A stretch of 64,000 nt of DNA from Massariosphaeria phaeospora (lineage: Eukaryota; Ascomycota; Dothideomycetes; Pleosporales): the NCBI GenBank assembly GCA_011032825.1, contig JAADJZ010000003.1, positions 2,108,001 to 2,172,000 on the forward strand. Direction: 5' to 3'. Positions within the stretch are counted from its first letter, which is position 1. Every line of letters starts with the position of its first letter. A program made the position numbers and the translations under genes. Below the pieces are notes generated by a model that worked only from the letters and a program-made list of their open reading frames with translations, was not told the DNA's origin and did not search any database. This document shows, one piece after another, positions 45,095 to 57,360 of this stretch.

Positions 45095-45775
45095 ATGTGC
45101 CTGGTCAAGGTCAAGCAGGAGGAGGACGTCGTGGTGCCCTACCGAGTTGCGCCCGAACGCAGACGTCGAGAATCACGCCGCGAATCCGCTCGCTTCTCGC
45201 GGACTGAGGTCGTTCGAGAGTCTCCGCGGCCATCGGCCAGCTACATTGCGGGCCCTCGAGAATCTCCACGGCCATCGGCCAGCTACATCGCGGTCCCGGC
45301 ACCGGCGCCAGCACCGCTCCATGTCCCTCGTCCCCTGATGGTCCCACCTCCGCAGCCTGTGCCAGTCTTTGTGCAGCCGTCGCCGCCTCCTGCGCCACCG
45401 AGCCATATCTCGAGCCACCACCACCGTGGTGCGCATTACGTCGAAGTCAGTCCGAGCTCGAGGAGTAGCAGCGAGTCGAGCCACAGCCCGAGTCGCAGCG
45501 AGTACGTCGTGCACGAGCGCGAGCGCGAATTCAGGCGGGAGAGGAACTACTCGCCAGAGTCCTCGCCTCGATATGAGCACTTTAGATACGTGGAGCCGCC
45601 GCAAGAGCCGGATCGGCACGAGCAACGCTATTCAAGGCGAGACAGGAGCCGCAGCCGCGCAAGGAGTGGGAGTCGCGACTATGGACACGATCCTCGAGGG
45701 AGCTATCATGAGACGCGGGAGAGGGTCCTGATTGTCGATGACGATGGCCGCCGGCGACGAGAGTACCGGCGCTAG
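45095..45775 (+). CDS. Conserved Arg/Ser-rich fungal protein, function unknown
   Basis: A single exon of 226 residues from the ATG at 45095. The N-terminus MCLVKVKQEEDVVVPYRV recurs in hypothetical proteins of filamentous ascomycetes. The protein is low-complexity: a tandem duplication of RESPRPSASYIA (about residues 46-71), a Pro-rich middle (PAPAPAPLHVPRP, VPVFVQPSPPPAPP), Ser-rich and Arg/Glu-rich segments with RS/SR dipeptides (RRDRSRSRARSGSRD) and a basic end GRRRREYRR. No catalytic or membrane segment. RS-like tracts suggest RNA- or chromatin-related contacts, but that is only an inference. Confidence 0.75.
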   Translation: MCLVKVKQEEDVVVPYRVAPERRRRESRRESARFSRTEVVRESPRPSASYIAGPRESPRPSASYIAVPAPAPAPLHVPRPLMVPPPQPVPVFVQPSPPPAPPSHISSHHHRGAHYVEVSPSSRSSSESSHSPSRSEYVVHEREREFRRERNYSPESSPRYEHFRYVEPPQEPDRHEQRYSRRDRSRSRARSGSRDYGHDPRGSYHETRERVLIVDDDGRRRREYRR

Positions 45776-46253
45776 AGATCGGTAGAGCGGTGGGGCACGT
45801 AGCAAAGCAATGCTCTGGCACACTCTGAGCAAGCGCGTGCTTTGTATTTGGGACTCTCACATGTGTAGGTCTGATATTATATAGGTGTGCGAATCTGAAA
45901 TTTGATAGTATGGTGTTTTCGAACAGAATTACAATAATATTGCAACCCGAGAACTCTCCCCAGATGCATCCCACGCGCGGGATTCTGCCTTCAATTTCGG
46001 AACGCGTCATTCGATCTGAGCGGGACGCCCAGGCACAGCGGAGCGGGCAGGGCTTGTGGAACTTTTGACATCTGCGCTCCAGCTCACCTGCACAGCTGAA
46101 CCACGTGCTAGCCCACAAACCTTGGAACCTCCTCGTTGGAACCCACCGCCTGCTTCGATCTCCGGACCCGGCACCTTCCCAGACGCAGCGCACAGCCTCG
46201 GACATGCCTGGATCGCCTGCAATTAATTACACCCCCGCTGTCCCGCAAAGACA
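45776..46253. other. Intergenic upstream of synaptojanin gene
   Basis: 478 bp, nothing coding seen. It contains the 3' side of the Arg/Ser-rich gene and the next promoter. Confidence 0.5.
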
Positions 46254-49200
46254 ATGTCTATCCGCATCCTAATCAAAGAATATCCTCACCGCGCAATCGC
46301 CCTCACCACCCCGTCGCATGCCCTCGTCCTCCGCCATAGCTCGTCCTCGACCGACCCGAATGGGAATCACAATGGCTCGACCACGTCGCTGGGGAGTACC
46401 GGATCTGGTGCAGCACGCTGTATGGTGGAGTTCACGGGGATAGAAGAGGTGGATTTGAGTGACTACAGGGCGCTGAATATGGTCAACACGCATGGGACTC
46501 TGGGCTTGATCACAGTCAATGGAGATGTGTTCTTGGTGGTTGTGAACGGAGCGTCGAGGGTGGCAACGGTGCGGCCTGGAGAGACCATCCTGAGGATACA
46601 CTCGGTGGGGTTTTGTAAGTTCATGTACCTCGCGGAGTCGGGCTCCCACGCTTACTTACGAATAGATTGCTTAAACAGCCCCAGCTACGACGCTCTCCTA
46701 AACGATGAAGTGAACCCCTATCCTACCGATACCATAGACGAGGAAGGCTACGAAATGGGCTTTGGAAGAGGAAAGGGAGAGTCTCCCGTAGAGCATCCCT
46801 GCCTAGCTTTGAAGAAGATTCTGAGCAGCGGGACCTTCTACTACAGTTCGGATTTCGACATGACCAGGCGGTTGCAGGACAGGTAAGGATATCTACACTT
46901 GCGGCAAAGGACAGCACTCACTCTGCGGGCCAGATCCTCGGATGCTGCGACAGTCTCAATAGACAGCCTAGATGCTGGTTTCCTATGGAATTCCTACATG
47001 ATACAGCCTCTGGTCGACTTCAGATCTCGCTTGGGACCTCGCGAAAAAGATGCATTAGACGCATCCGGCATCCTTACTTCAGCAATTCGCGGCTTCGCTC
47101 TTACGGTCACTCTCCCTTCCTCCTCAGCACCCATACGAACAACCCGATCAGGACTACCATCATCAGTAACCCTTATTTCGCGACTATCTTGCAGAAGAGC
47201 TGGTACTCGGTTCAACGCACGCGGAATTGACGATGACGGGAACGTCGCCAATTTTGTCGAAACTGAGACGGTGTATTGGGCACCATCTGGAATCTGCTTT
47301 TCCTATACACAGGTTCGAGGAAGTGTGCCTGTATTCTGGGAACAACAGACTGGACTTCTCCCGGGTCAGCAGAAGATTACTATTACTCGATCACCTGAAG
47401 CAACTCAACCAGCGTTTGATAAGCATTTTGAGAACTTAGAACTGAGCTATGGCGCGCTCCACGTTGTCAACCTTCTCAGCAATGAGAAGCCTAACGAAAT
47501 AGAGTTGACGAATAGATACAGATATCACATTAGAAACAGTCCTTTAAATTTCGGAACTGAGAAAAACCAGGAGGAGCACGAGCTTATCAAGCTCACAGAG
47601 TTCGACTTTCATGCCGAGACGCGCGGGCCTGGCGGCTACGAGATGGCAAGCATGATTTCCCAGTGGATAAGATACTCTGCGGATAGTTTTGCGTATTATC
47701 TTAGTGAGGAGATAGAGGAACATGCGCAGTCGAATGGACACGACAATGTCATCAGACGCCCAACATCAATACTACAACAGGAGGGTGTTTTCCGAACGAA
47801 CTGCCTCGATTGCTTAGACCGAACCAATCTAGTACAGACCATCATTAGTAAGATGGCTCTGGAACTATTTCTAAGCCATAAGGGATCATCCGCTGGCTCA
47901 GACTTCTGGATGAGACACTCTAGCTTGTGGGCAGACAATGGAGATGCTCTATCACGGATATATGCTGGAACGGGAGCCTTGAAATCTTCCTTCACGCGAC
48001 ACGGGAAGATGTCTTTTGCTGGAGCACTTGCGGATGCTCGGAAAAGTGCAACCAGGATGTATATCAACAACTTCGCAGATAAAGGGCGTCAAAATACGAT
48101 CGACATGCTCTTAGGGCGTTTGATGGGACAGGTGCCTGTGCACCTCTATGACCCTATCAACGACTACGTTGTTGCTGAGCTGAGCAGACGTTCAGTAGAA
48201 TTTTCCGAATCAGAAGTCATCCATATACTCGCAGGAACATTTAATCTCAACGGCAAAACGCACGGCATCGATGAGGATCTCTCGCCCTGGTTATGCCCCG
48301 ACGTGGAGCCTTCACAACAATGCCCTGAAATTGTAGCTATAGGGTTCCAGGAAATTGTCGAGCTCAGCCCTCAACAGATCATGTCTACCGATCCCGCACG
48401 GAGACAAGCATGGGAGGCTGCTGTTAAAAGTTGCTTGAACGAAAATGCGGCGAGGCATGGTAAGGAGGAGTATGTTCTTCTCCGCGGAGGCCAGCTAGTT
48501 GGCGCTTCACTGTCCGTTTTTGTGAGGGCCAATTGCTTGAAGTCGATCAAAAACGTTGAGGGTAGTTTGAAAAAGGTAAGTACTTTAGACACTAGTATTG
48601 GGACGAAATTTAACATGACTAATAGACCGGTATGTCTGGAATAGCTGGCAATAAAGGTGCTGTAGCGATACGCATGGAGTACAACAACACTTCCATTGTC
48701 TTCGTTACAGCTCATCTTGCAGCCGGCTTTGCCAACTACGAAGAACGAAACCGAGACTACATCACTATCAGCCGCGGCTTAAGGTTTCAGAGGAACAGAT
48801 CGATCGAGGACCATGACACAGTAATCTGGCTCGGAGACTTCAACTACCGAATAGGTCTGAGCAATGAAAAAGTTCAGAGATTGTGTCGTCTGAATGACCT
48901 CGAGACATTGTATGAGAATGATCAGGTATGGCGTACCCAGTCACTGCGTTCGAAGGCTTTTACTAATAGAGAACAGCTCAATCTTCAGATGGTAGCCGGC
49001 CTGACATTTCCTTTCTACTCTGAAGCCCGCATCACCTTCCAACCCACTTATAAATACGATCTGGGCACCGACACCTATGACACATCGGAGAAAGCCCGTA
49101 TACCCGCGTGGTGTGATCGTGTGCTCCGGAAAGGGGACAATATTCGTCAGACCAATTACGACGCTGCACCTCTGAAGTTCTCTGACCACAGGCCCGTCTA

Positions 49201-50236
49201 TGCGACATTTCAATGTCTTACGAGCAAGGTTGATGAAAAGAAGAAAGAAGCGCTGAGTCAGGAAGTATACCGTCAACGACGGGCAGTGGTTGGGGATACA
49301 CGAGCTACAGGTACTATGGAAGACACTGACGACGAGGACTTGCTTGGATATGACTCCATTGAGCCCGGTCTACCACCAGCAAGCTCAGACCGTAGGAAAT
49401 GGTGGCTCGATAATGGTCTCCCAGCACGCTCAAGAGCGCAACCACCATCGAACGATCACTTTCCAAACCCAAGGCGGCCCAGCAACCCCTTCACGCCGAG
49501 CCCAGAGCCGGACTGGGTTGAAGTCAAAAGGATGGGCAGTGCAAGACCCGACCCTCCTCCAGCGCGCGGCACAGCTCGAGCGCAAACGGTCAACTTCAAC
49601 GGCACTAGCACAATGCGCTCGCGGTCACCCTCAGCGGCGGCGACTCTCACGCAGACGAATCCCAACGCGAACCCCCCAGCGCGCAAACTTGTCGCACCAC
49701 CCTACAGCTACGACTCCTCCAACAAACGCATACCCAACCTCGACGGCACGCGCGACGCAAACACCCTCTCCCGCACCGCCTCCACCGCATCCACCCACTC
49801 GCTGCCACCCGCCACCATCCGCCCCCTATCGACCTCTACATCTAAATCCACACCCTCAACCCTCACCCGCAAACCCGCGCCTCCCATCCCCACCAAGAAA
49901 CCCGCCCTGCTCTCCAAACCAAACCCCCATGCCACCTTCGCACCCCCTCCCCAACGCTACCGCGACGACCTGGTTGCAGACCCAAGACCGCCGCAGGCCC
50001 CAGCACCGCGTCGCTCTATGGCTGCGCCGCCTCCGGACACGTTCTCGCGGAAGCCTATCGTTTCTGATTTGATCGATGCGAGCGAGGAGAGGCCGGCGCT
50101 GCCGCCGCGCACGGGGACCGGACTTAGTATAGGTAGTGGTAGTGGTGCAGCGGGGAGAGGCAGGAGTTTGTTGGATGACGAACCGGAGGATCTGGAGGCG
50201 CTGAAGGGGTGGGAGGTGTTGAGGCCTGCTAGATAA
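46254..50236 (+). CDS. Synaptojanin-type inositol polyphosphate 5-phosphatase
   Basis: Join of 46254-46614, 46666-46882, 46934-48575, 48626-48925 and 48977-50236; 1259 residues. It has an N-terminal Sac1 domain plus a 5-phosphatase domain, as in yeast Inp51/52/53, controlling PI(4,5)P2 in endocytosis and Golgi-endosome traffic. The Sac CX5R motif is intact in RTNCLDCLDRTN (about residue 480), so the Sac domain should be active, unlike yeast Inp51. 5-phosphatase motifs: AGNKGAVAIR, WLGDFNYRI (about 808), PAWCDRVL (about 881) and SDHRPVYA (about 909). The C-terminal 300 residues are Pro/Ser-rich with PPIPTKKP-type SH3 ligands. Intron 4 (48926-48976) is 51 nt, in frame and free of stops, so the unspliced message also encodes a protein. 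Confidence 0.93.
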
Positions 50237-50587
50237 ACTTTGGACTGCGCGCGGAGTGGTTTTTGGATAGGCTGAGGAATGTTTGAATGTTTAGCATGGT
50301 GTTTGGTACATATTGTTCACTCTGTGAGAGAGTTATTTTGCTTGCCGGTATTACTGTGACCGGGAAAAGGTAAATCAATCGGTATATGAACACTGGATAT
50401 ATTGTCGGGGACAATGTCCTATTTCCTCCGATATATGCTGTTCCGTCGCTTCGATGTCTGTTTCTTGGGCTGGACCGACGAACCAATCGATGCGTATAGG
50501 TGTCTGCTAATACTAAACAGAAGCCAGAAGCACGACGTCTTTTGTCCCATTTTCCATAAGGAGCATCAGTTAGACGAAAGTATCAAT
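50237..50587. other. Convergent 3' intergenic region
   Basis: 351 bp between the synaptojanin gene (+) and eIF3b (-). Nothing coding seen. Confidence 0.5.
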
Positions 50588-52919
50588 CTACCCAATAACC
50601 TCCTCGGTCTCCTCGATGATTTCTTCCACAATTTCCTCGATTTCTTCGACTTCCCCATCATACTCAGTCTGCAAGTGACCACCGTTGAGTTCGATTTCCG
50701 CACCTTCATCCTTCAACATTTCAACCATCGACTCCCGCCAAGCAAGCCATTCCTGAAGCGCCCTCCTCCTAGCCTCAACGACTTGCCTGTTAGCTGTGTT
50801 CTTCTTTGCCAGATCCTGTTCGTCGAAGACCCTGCTGTAGTTGCGGAGGTTCTTGCGAATTTCGGCTTGCTCCTCCTTGGAGAGAAGTGTCGGGGGACGT
50901 GGACGCCAGATGAGCTGCTTGAAACGTTCTGTGGCTTCTTCGCGGAGAAGTGTGCCTTTGAAGTCATACATGTGATAGCCGTTTTCCATCTGTTCCAGAG
51001 TCAGTTTGTTTTGCTGAATGGTTATGTTTGAACACTTACGTGATGCCTGAAGGCACTGGCAACGGTGGCAACATAGCGGCCAGTGGGATCCCACTCAATG
51101 TCTGTAACACCATAATGCTCTGCCGTTGCCATAAGCTGCAGAGTAGCATTTAGGTCTTTCTCTTTCTCATCCTTCTCATCCTTGGGCTTCTCAAAGCTAA
51201 GATCCCAGAAGTCAAGGTCGAAGGATTGCTGAGATTGTAGCGTAGCAACGACAACAAATCGTCCCTTGGGAGACCAGTATATAGCGTTGCTGTTCTTCTT
51301 GTCGATGGTGCGGATGTGGCGGAAGTTGCCCACAGCGCCACCCTTGATCTTCTCGGGGGCGAAGAATAACACGGCGGTCTTTGGAGGCACGGCAGATTGC
51401 GCCGGGATCTCACCAGCAGTGATCAACACAAATCGATTGCCCTTGGGTTCCCAGGCGAAGTTGATGACGGCGTCTTTCCCTGACAGATTTTCGACAACCT
51501 CAACAGGAACGCCCTTCTCTCGAACGCGGAAGATCTCGAGGTTAGTAGCCATCGATTTCTTGGATTTCGAGTGACGATCTACCTTGACGCAGACATAAGC
51601 TGCATCGGACTGCCAATGTAGTTTGACATCGGAAACGTTGAAGAGATTACGGGTTCGGACAATTTCCTTGGTTGGAATAGTCATCAAACCGACTTTAGCG
51701 GGGTTGCTACCAAGCTCAGGAGTCCAGAAGCAGAGAAGCTGTTCGTAAGTTTTGATACCATCTCGTTTCGGTAGAGCAGGAGCCCACTCAAAGTCCATAA
51801 CGCCCTCGATCTTGATGGAGGTCTTGTCGAGCAAGTTCATCCTGGGTAGCTCATAAACGGCGATGGATAACCCCTGGGTCATGCGGGCAACATATTGGTC
51901 GTCTGATGACCACTTGAATGTCGGCCATTGCATCTTCTTTTTGACGGGGTTGCCCTCAGCATCAGTCGAAGTCGGTACATCAATGGTGGTGAAGGAACGG
52001 AGAGGCTTGCCAGTGGCGACGTCCCATATGACATAGTTCTTGCCATCGTCTTCGAGCGAGAGAGACGGAACCGGATGATTTTCGTCAACCTGAAGAGGCC
52101 GATGAGACCATGTCGTGATGTACTTTTCAGTAGGTGAGAAATCCACCAGGTTGACTCCGGGATGAGCAAATCGTTTTTGCCGACTCCAGGCCTTACCCCC
52201 CCAAAGCTGTACACCCTGGGCGTGTATAGATGTGAGGAATGTTCCCTGCGGCGACCACTGCACAAAAGACTCGGTCCAGTTCTCGCGATCAACCACGGCG
52301 TCCGGGCCCTCCTCCTTGTTGTTCCAGAATACGCCCACCTTGTCACCACGGAACATGACCATCTGGTCACGGCCCTCGGGGTCACCTAGCCATGATCGCA
52401 GGTGCTCCTTCTGCTGGAAGGGCTCAATCTCCGGCGCCTTGTATTCCTCGTCAATGCGGCCTTCGCGGCCGTAGCGGTCGATATCTGTGAGTTTGTTGAC
52501 GGCCATCGTGTGTTTCTTATCGAGCGGAGTTCCATTTAACTGTTTGACGGCTGCAATAGCCTCGCTGGCCGCATTGTATTCGACAAAGGCGTACCTACCG
52601 CCGTAGTTAGTTAAATAGATTCGACCTTGTCTGGACGCGGCACTAGAGGAACCTACCCTTCGGTTTTGCCGTCGTCGTTCACCGGCATGAACACGCCGTC
52701 ATCCTTGACCTTCCCAACCGAGTTGAGCTTCCTCAGAACGAACTTCACCAGCTTCGCCTTGCTATCATCGGGTACGACAGGCAAGCCATCGATGACCACG
52801 AAGGCGTCCAGCCCCTCATCTAGTCGCACTTGGTACTGTTCCTCGAGATCGGTAAAGTCGATGTCGGCTTCGTCAAATTCATCGTCGTCGACGGGGAGGT
52901 TCTCGAATGAGGTTGCCAT
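50588..52919 (-). CDS. PRT1: Translation initiation factor eIF3 subunit b
   Basis: Join of 52919-52657, 52594-51040 and 50989-50588, 739 residues, the usual length. It is the core scaffold of eIF3, recruiting Met-tRNA and mRNA to the 40S subunit. An acidic N-terminus ([18 protein letters not shown]) precedes an RRM at about 35-125 ([13 protein letters not shown]...[14 protein letters not shown]). A nine-bladed WD40-like propeller fills most of the rest ([65 protein letters not shown]). A helical, acidic C-terminus with [16 protein letters not shown] contacts other subunits. Intron 2 ends just before [12 protein letters not shown], a conserved junction. Introns are 62 and 50 nt. Confidence 0.95.
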
Positions 52920-53670
52920 TTTCCGTGTGTTGCTGCAGGTGGGTGTGGGGTCGCCGCGCTTAAAGAATTGTCAAAATTCGCGAGTGCCGCACTAGCGGGG
53001 TGTCACGTGATACAGCTCCTCTCGCCGCTTACCAACTCACATCCACAAGCAGTTACTGTGGATTCAATGTTGAAGTCGCCAGGTGCATGAAGTTAAGCCT
53101 CGGAAGGTCTCATCGTTTGACTCACCTATAGTCATGTATCTTTAAAGTTTACATGACGATAAGGCGGGCGCTGTATAGCATCCACAGCACTCACTACTCA
53201 TCACGAAGTTCGATGTCAAGGTATCGTGGCATTCATAACGCTCCTCCTTGCCATTATTCATTACAGATTAAAATACAGCATCTCAATCCAGCCAGCAGTG
53301 GAAAGCGGCCTCTTGTCTAGCAAAGTAAGAGAAGCCAGAAGGAGACAGCCCGTTCGCCATACCATCTCAAGCCACGTCGTGGAACGAGATTAGTCAGCCA
53401 ACGCCCCAAACACACCAATGAAATGCTTCAAATCCCGCTAGACCCATGCCCATGTCATCATCGCGATCGACCAATTCATGTGCTCAAGATCAAGTATCCA
53501 AGGCGACATTTGCTCAGCTAGACCGGCCCAGAAATATGCGAAGTCGTCACCAGTCCCCTTATTAACGCCGATTACTCCAAGCCCTTGCTAGGTTGCCGAC
53601 GTCCATACAATTCCGCAGGCGGCCCAAGGGAAATACGAACTAGAAAATGGAAGTGTAAGCGAAGCTAAAC
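52920..53670. other. Intergenic between eIF3b and Csx2-like gene
   Basis: About 750 bp, the eIF3b promoter and the 3' side of the ArfGAP gene. No supportable gene or RNA found. Confidence 0.5.
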
Positions 53671-56600
53671 CTATAGGCCCCGTCTACTGTCAGTGGTGTC
53701 AGAGTGGTTCTTGACCAACCTTCCACCTGCGCTCACACGCTTCTGCAGTCTTGCTTCGCGTTCACGGGCTCTCTCAGAAGGACTGCTACCGTTGCCAGCC
53801 GTTATGTACGGTAAGGCCGTGAGGGTGTCGCCACTAGAGTTCGGCTGACTGCCAACAATGGGCTCATGTCTTCTGCCTGCTCGCTGGTCGGCCTTGTGAT
53901 CAAGATATAACCGTGCTGACGAACTTAGTGGAATTGGCGCAGGTAATGTGGGAAGCTCGGCCCCGTTCTGTAGGAGCAGTTCGGCGACGGGAAACGATTT
54001 TCGGCTGGGGTGAGGAGTAGTAGGTCGGGCACCAGGGAGGGGTGAGCTTGCAGGCGAGGCGGACGCTGAAGGGGACGCTGGATCAGCCGCGACCAGTGCT
54101 AGAAATACGGAATGCGTGCCACGAGAGCGATCCTTGGAATTCGGGTCGGCTCTTAGCGAAAGAGCATAGAGGACGTTCTGTATATCGTTTTTCTTAATAG
54201 ATGCAAGAAGCGTTTCCTCAGGAGTCGAGTAATGTGAAAGAGTAGGTGATATAGGAGCCACATACGCTCGATCTGCATACTTCGATGTGATGAATCGAAG
54301 CCTTTGCTCTCGAGTTGATGTTGGCAGTGGTTTCATCGCTCGATCTAGTCTAGCTTCCCATATCATATTGCTTACGCGGTTGCCAATCTTAAGCAGAATT
54401 TCGACTATGTCCAGAGTAAAAGACGTAGTATCGAGTGTAAGAGATCGCACTTTAGAGATATGTGTTCCCAGGGATCGGTGGATGCCACTACATTCGATGC
54501 AGATGACGATTCCCAAATTAATCGATACCCAATCCACCTTGCTTTCAGAGCCACAGTCGGCGCAGATCTTGTTGCCGGCGTCAGCATCGCGGACCTGTTG
54601 GAGGAGCTTCCCGTCGTCACCAGCACTCTCTTCTCTTCGGTAGCCGGGCCGGTCACCTACGGTGGCATGCCGGGTCGGCGTCTTAGACACGTACGTATTT
54701 CGGTGGCTTGAAAGCGACGGACTCTTGCCAGTGAGAACAGAAGCAATATCTCGTCGAGTTGACCCAGGTAACGATTCGGTCGATATGCGGTCATTCTTTC
54801 CTACTGATTCCACGGCACTTTGTAAAGCATTGTTGACAGCCGCAATCCAGGTCTTCATATCTTCCTCTGACGTGGCCTGGTATACTCGAGTGAATTGGGG
54901 GGTTATAACCTCGAAGCAGAACCGCCGTTCCGCGTTGCGGGCCTCCCGAACGGATGCCATGCGTAGGTCGATAGGATCCATGTGTAGATCCAGTTTTTGC
55001 TTCCAGTTGGTGTACTCTGAGAGCTTGCCTTGGTCAAGAACGATCCAAAACCTACGCGCGATTAGTGAAGGAGGAATTTTTAGGGCTTTCGAGACCTACT
55101 TGTGCCATGCTTGCTTATTCAGGCCCTTAGGGTCAACGTGGCTTCCTGGTCTACTGAGGGCCCACAGAAGACCTTCTTTCCGATGCGCTGCTGCTCCAGG
55201 TTCGAGATTCGAGTGCACACTGTAATCTTTCTCTTCAAGGTCTCGGATACCCTTGAACTTATTCGGCTGGGGACTCCCCATCAGCAAAGGTGCTTGACTG
55301 GCATCGGGGCTCTGGGGCGAAAGCACTGATGGAAGACTCGACAATGACACTGCAGCGAGCGGAGGGCTGATCGTGCTCTGGAATACGGGAGCGATACTTG
55401 GTTTTCGACCGGGAAGATCCGCATCTGATGGTGTGGCGCCCCTTGGTACGCTTCCAGTAGACGGAGTGGTAGATAATTGCGAAGGTGGTGGCTCATCAAA
55501 TGGTTTCTTGCCACTCTCTAATGCTCGTCTCTTCTCCTCCCTTTCCGTTCTCTGGAGTTGAAACTCTTTATCCGCCTCCTTGACCCCAAAACTGAGGGCA
55601 TCGAGTTGCGGGATCATTGTGTCGATCTTCTTGGCAGTGTCGAGATAGTTCTTGGCTTGCGCATCGGCATATCTAGTTAGATGGGACAAGACCTCTTGAT
55701 CTTTTCGGCCACCGTGGAGGTCCTGCATGAAGGAAGAATAGTCAAATCGCCTTAGCTCAAAATTCCGACGCTTGAACTGGTATTTTGAGTCTGTCTCGGC
55801 CCGCTTCTTCTCTTTCAGAGAATCTTGACGTTGGCCGAGATACTTGCTGACATACTGATAGTACTCTTTGCTTTCCTCCTCGAAGTCTTTTCTCTTCGTC
55901 TCGGCTTGTTTGATATCAATGTTGTACAGCTTGTATATCGGATCGATAATCAGCTTTTGAATGTTTGTGGTGTTTGATCGTTCGTAGGCCAAGATCTCTT
56001 TCGCTATCTTATCGAAATAGTGTTCCATGGCCGGCTGTACCGCATTTGCGTTAGACGAGGAAGCTTCGCGCAGTGCATCCATTAGATCAGCCATCGCATT
56101 ATTGCATGCAGCCTGAGCTTCAAGCGCCGACTCCGCTCGCTTGAGGACCTTTTTCCATCTTGCGCGCATATTGCCGGTTTTCTGTTCGAGAGATTTCATG
56201 GTCGCTCGAAACAGGGGTCCATCATCGGTCTGACTGAGGTCGTCCCCAGGGCGACAGCTCAAATCCACTTTCACGGCACTGTTGATCTGACTGGGTAGTA
56301 AACCTAGAACGTTTTCTGGAGTTGAATCAAAGGTCGGTGATCTTGGGGGTATGTTGTCTACGGCTTCTTTGTACTCATTATCAGAGTCACTGACGCGTGA
56401 CTCTATTGACTGTGTCGAGGGCACGCGTAGCCGCGGGGGTACACCGAGTTCTAATCGCGGGGATGGGAATTTAGGACTGTTGACAAGCCTTGTCGTATCT
56501 ATGCTTGTCAGTTCCTACATCGGTATTGCAAAGGCTTTGTACATACTCTGAACCCAGAAAGCAAAGCTTGCTAGAGTGTCTAGTTTGTGTGCGCGCTGAT

Positions 56601-57360
56601 CATACTCGACGAACTGCATGTTGTTAGCGATCGCTTCGGTTGGAGAACAGACGCCCTAACACTACAGCTGGTGCGCCAACCTCCACCTCTATCCTCGGTC
56701 GGCTTAGGAGGCGTCCATTTCCAGGACCAATTGAACTGCACTGAAGAATGTCCACCTGTTGAGTAATCTCCAACGAGTTCAACCTGTGGGTTTTTGTGCA
56801 GATTGGGATTGGCATGAAACTCCCTAGTCACCAGATTGTCCAGCTCTTTCGTACTGGGAGCAAATACAAAGGTTAACCCATTAATGATGGTGTCGGCAAG
56901 GCCATTCGGTGTTATCGAGGTGCCGTTATTGGCGTTATATATACTCTGTGGAGCCTGATCTTGTCGAATGATGAAAGTAAAATTGAATGTTATTTCTTCG
57001 TCGCTATTGAGGCGTAAGAGGAAGGATGGCGGTCCACCAGAGGTAGCTGATTCCGGGTCCTACAAACATCAGTCACGAACAGATTGTGCAACATGCGCCG
57101 AGACCCACCTGGATGTACTCGATAATACTGTCGTCCCCGCGCTCTCTCTTGGCGCTATACCTCGTCGAGGGAAACGCATTCGGGCAGATATTCAGAAGCG
57201 TGCGATTTCGGTTGTTTGTGATGGAGAGGGCGGCAACGGAAACTATGGACGGTCAGTTGTCTGTGCAAGGGCTTCGTATTGTGAAATAGCGCATACACCG
57301 AGTCTGGTCCCGTAGATATAGGGCTTCGCCTTCGCCTGGTCTACTGTTGACAGCTCCCAT
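53671..57360 (-). CDS. Csx2-type ArfGAP with BAR and PH domains
   Basis: Six exons: 57360-57297, 57242-57109, 57059-56661, 56613-56547, 56498-55100 and 55051-53671; 1147 residues. It is a GTPase activator for Arf GTPases with membrane-curvature and phosphoinositide domains. N-terminal domain 1-220 is fungal-specific (LNICPNAFPSTRY, QVELVGDYSTGG, TEDRGGGWRTSCS); a BAR coiled coil covers about 290-545, a PH domain about 640-755, and the ArfGAP zinc finger about 850-960 (CADCGSESKVDWVSINLGIVICIECSGIHRSLGTHIS split: CX2C...CX2C plus the catalytic Arg of HRSLG). A degenerate ankyrin-like stretch and a basic tail follow. The N-terminus MGAVNSR fits N-myristoylation. Donors GTATGC, GTGGGT, GTTAGG, GTATGT and GTAGGT were chosen by frame and family sequence. 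Confidence 0.9.

Noticed and set aside
44823..45338. 171-codon frame overlapping the Arg/Ser-rich gene
   Set aside because: Arg/Ser-rich shadow in another frame; the frame starting MCLVKV has the conserved N-terminus.
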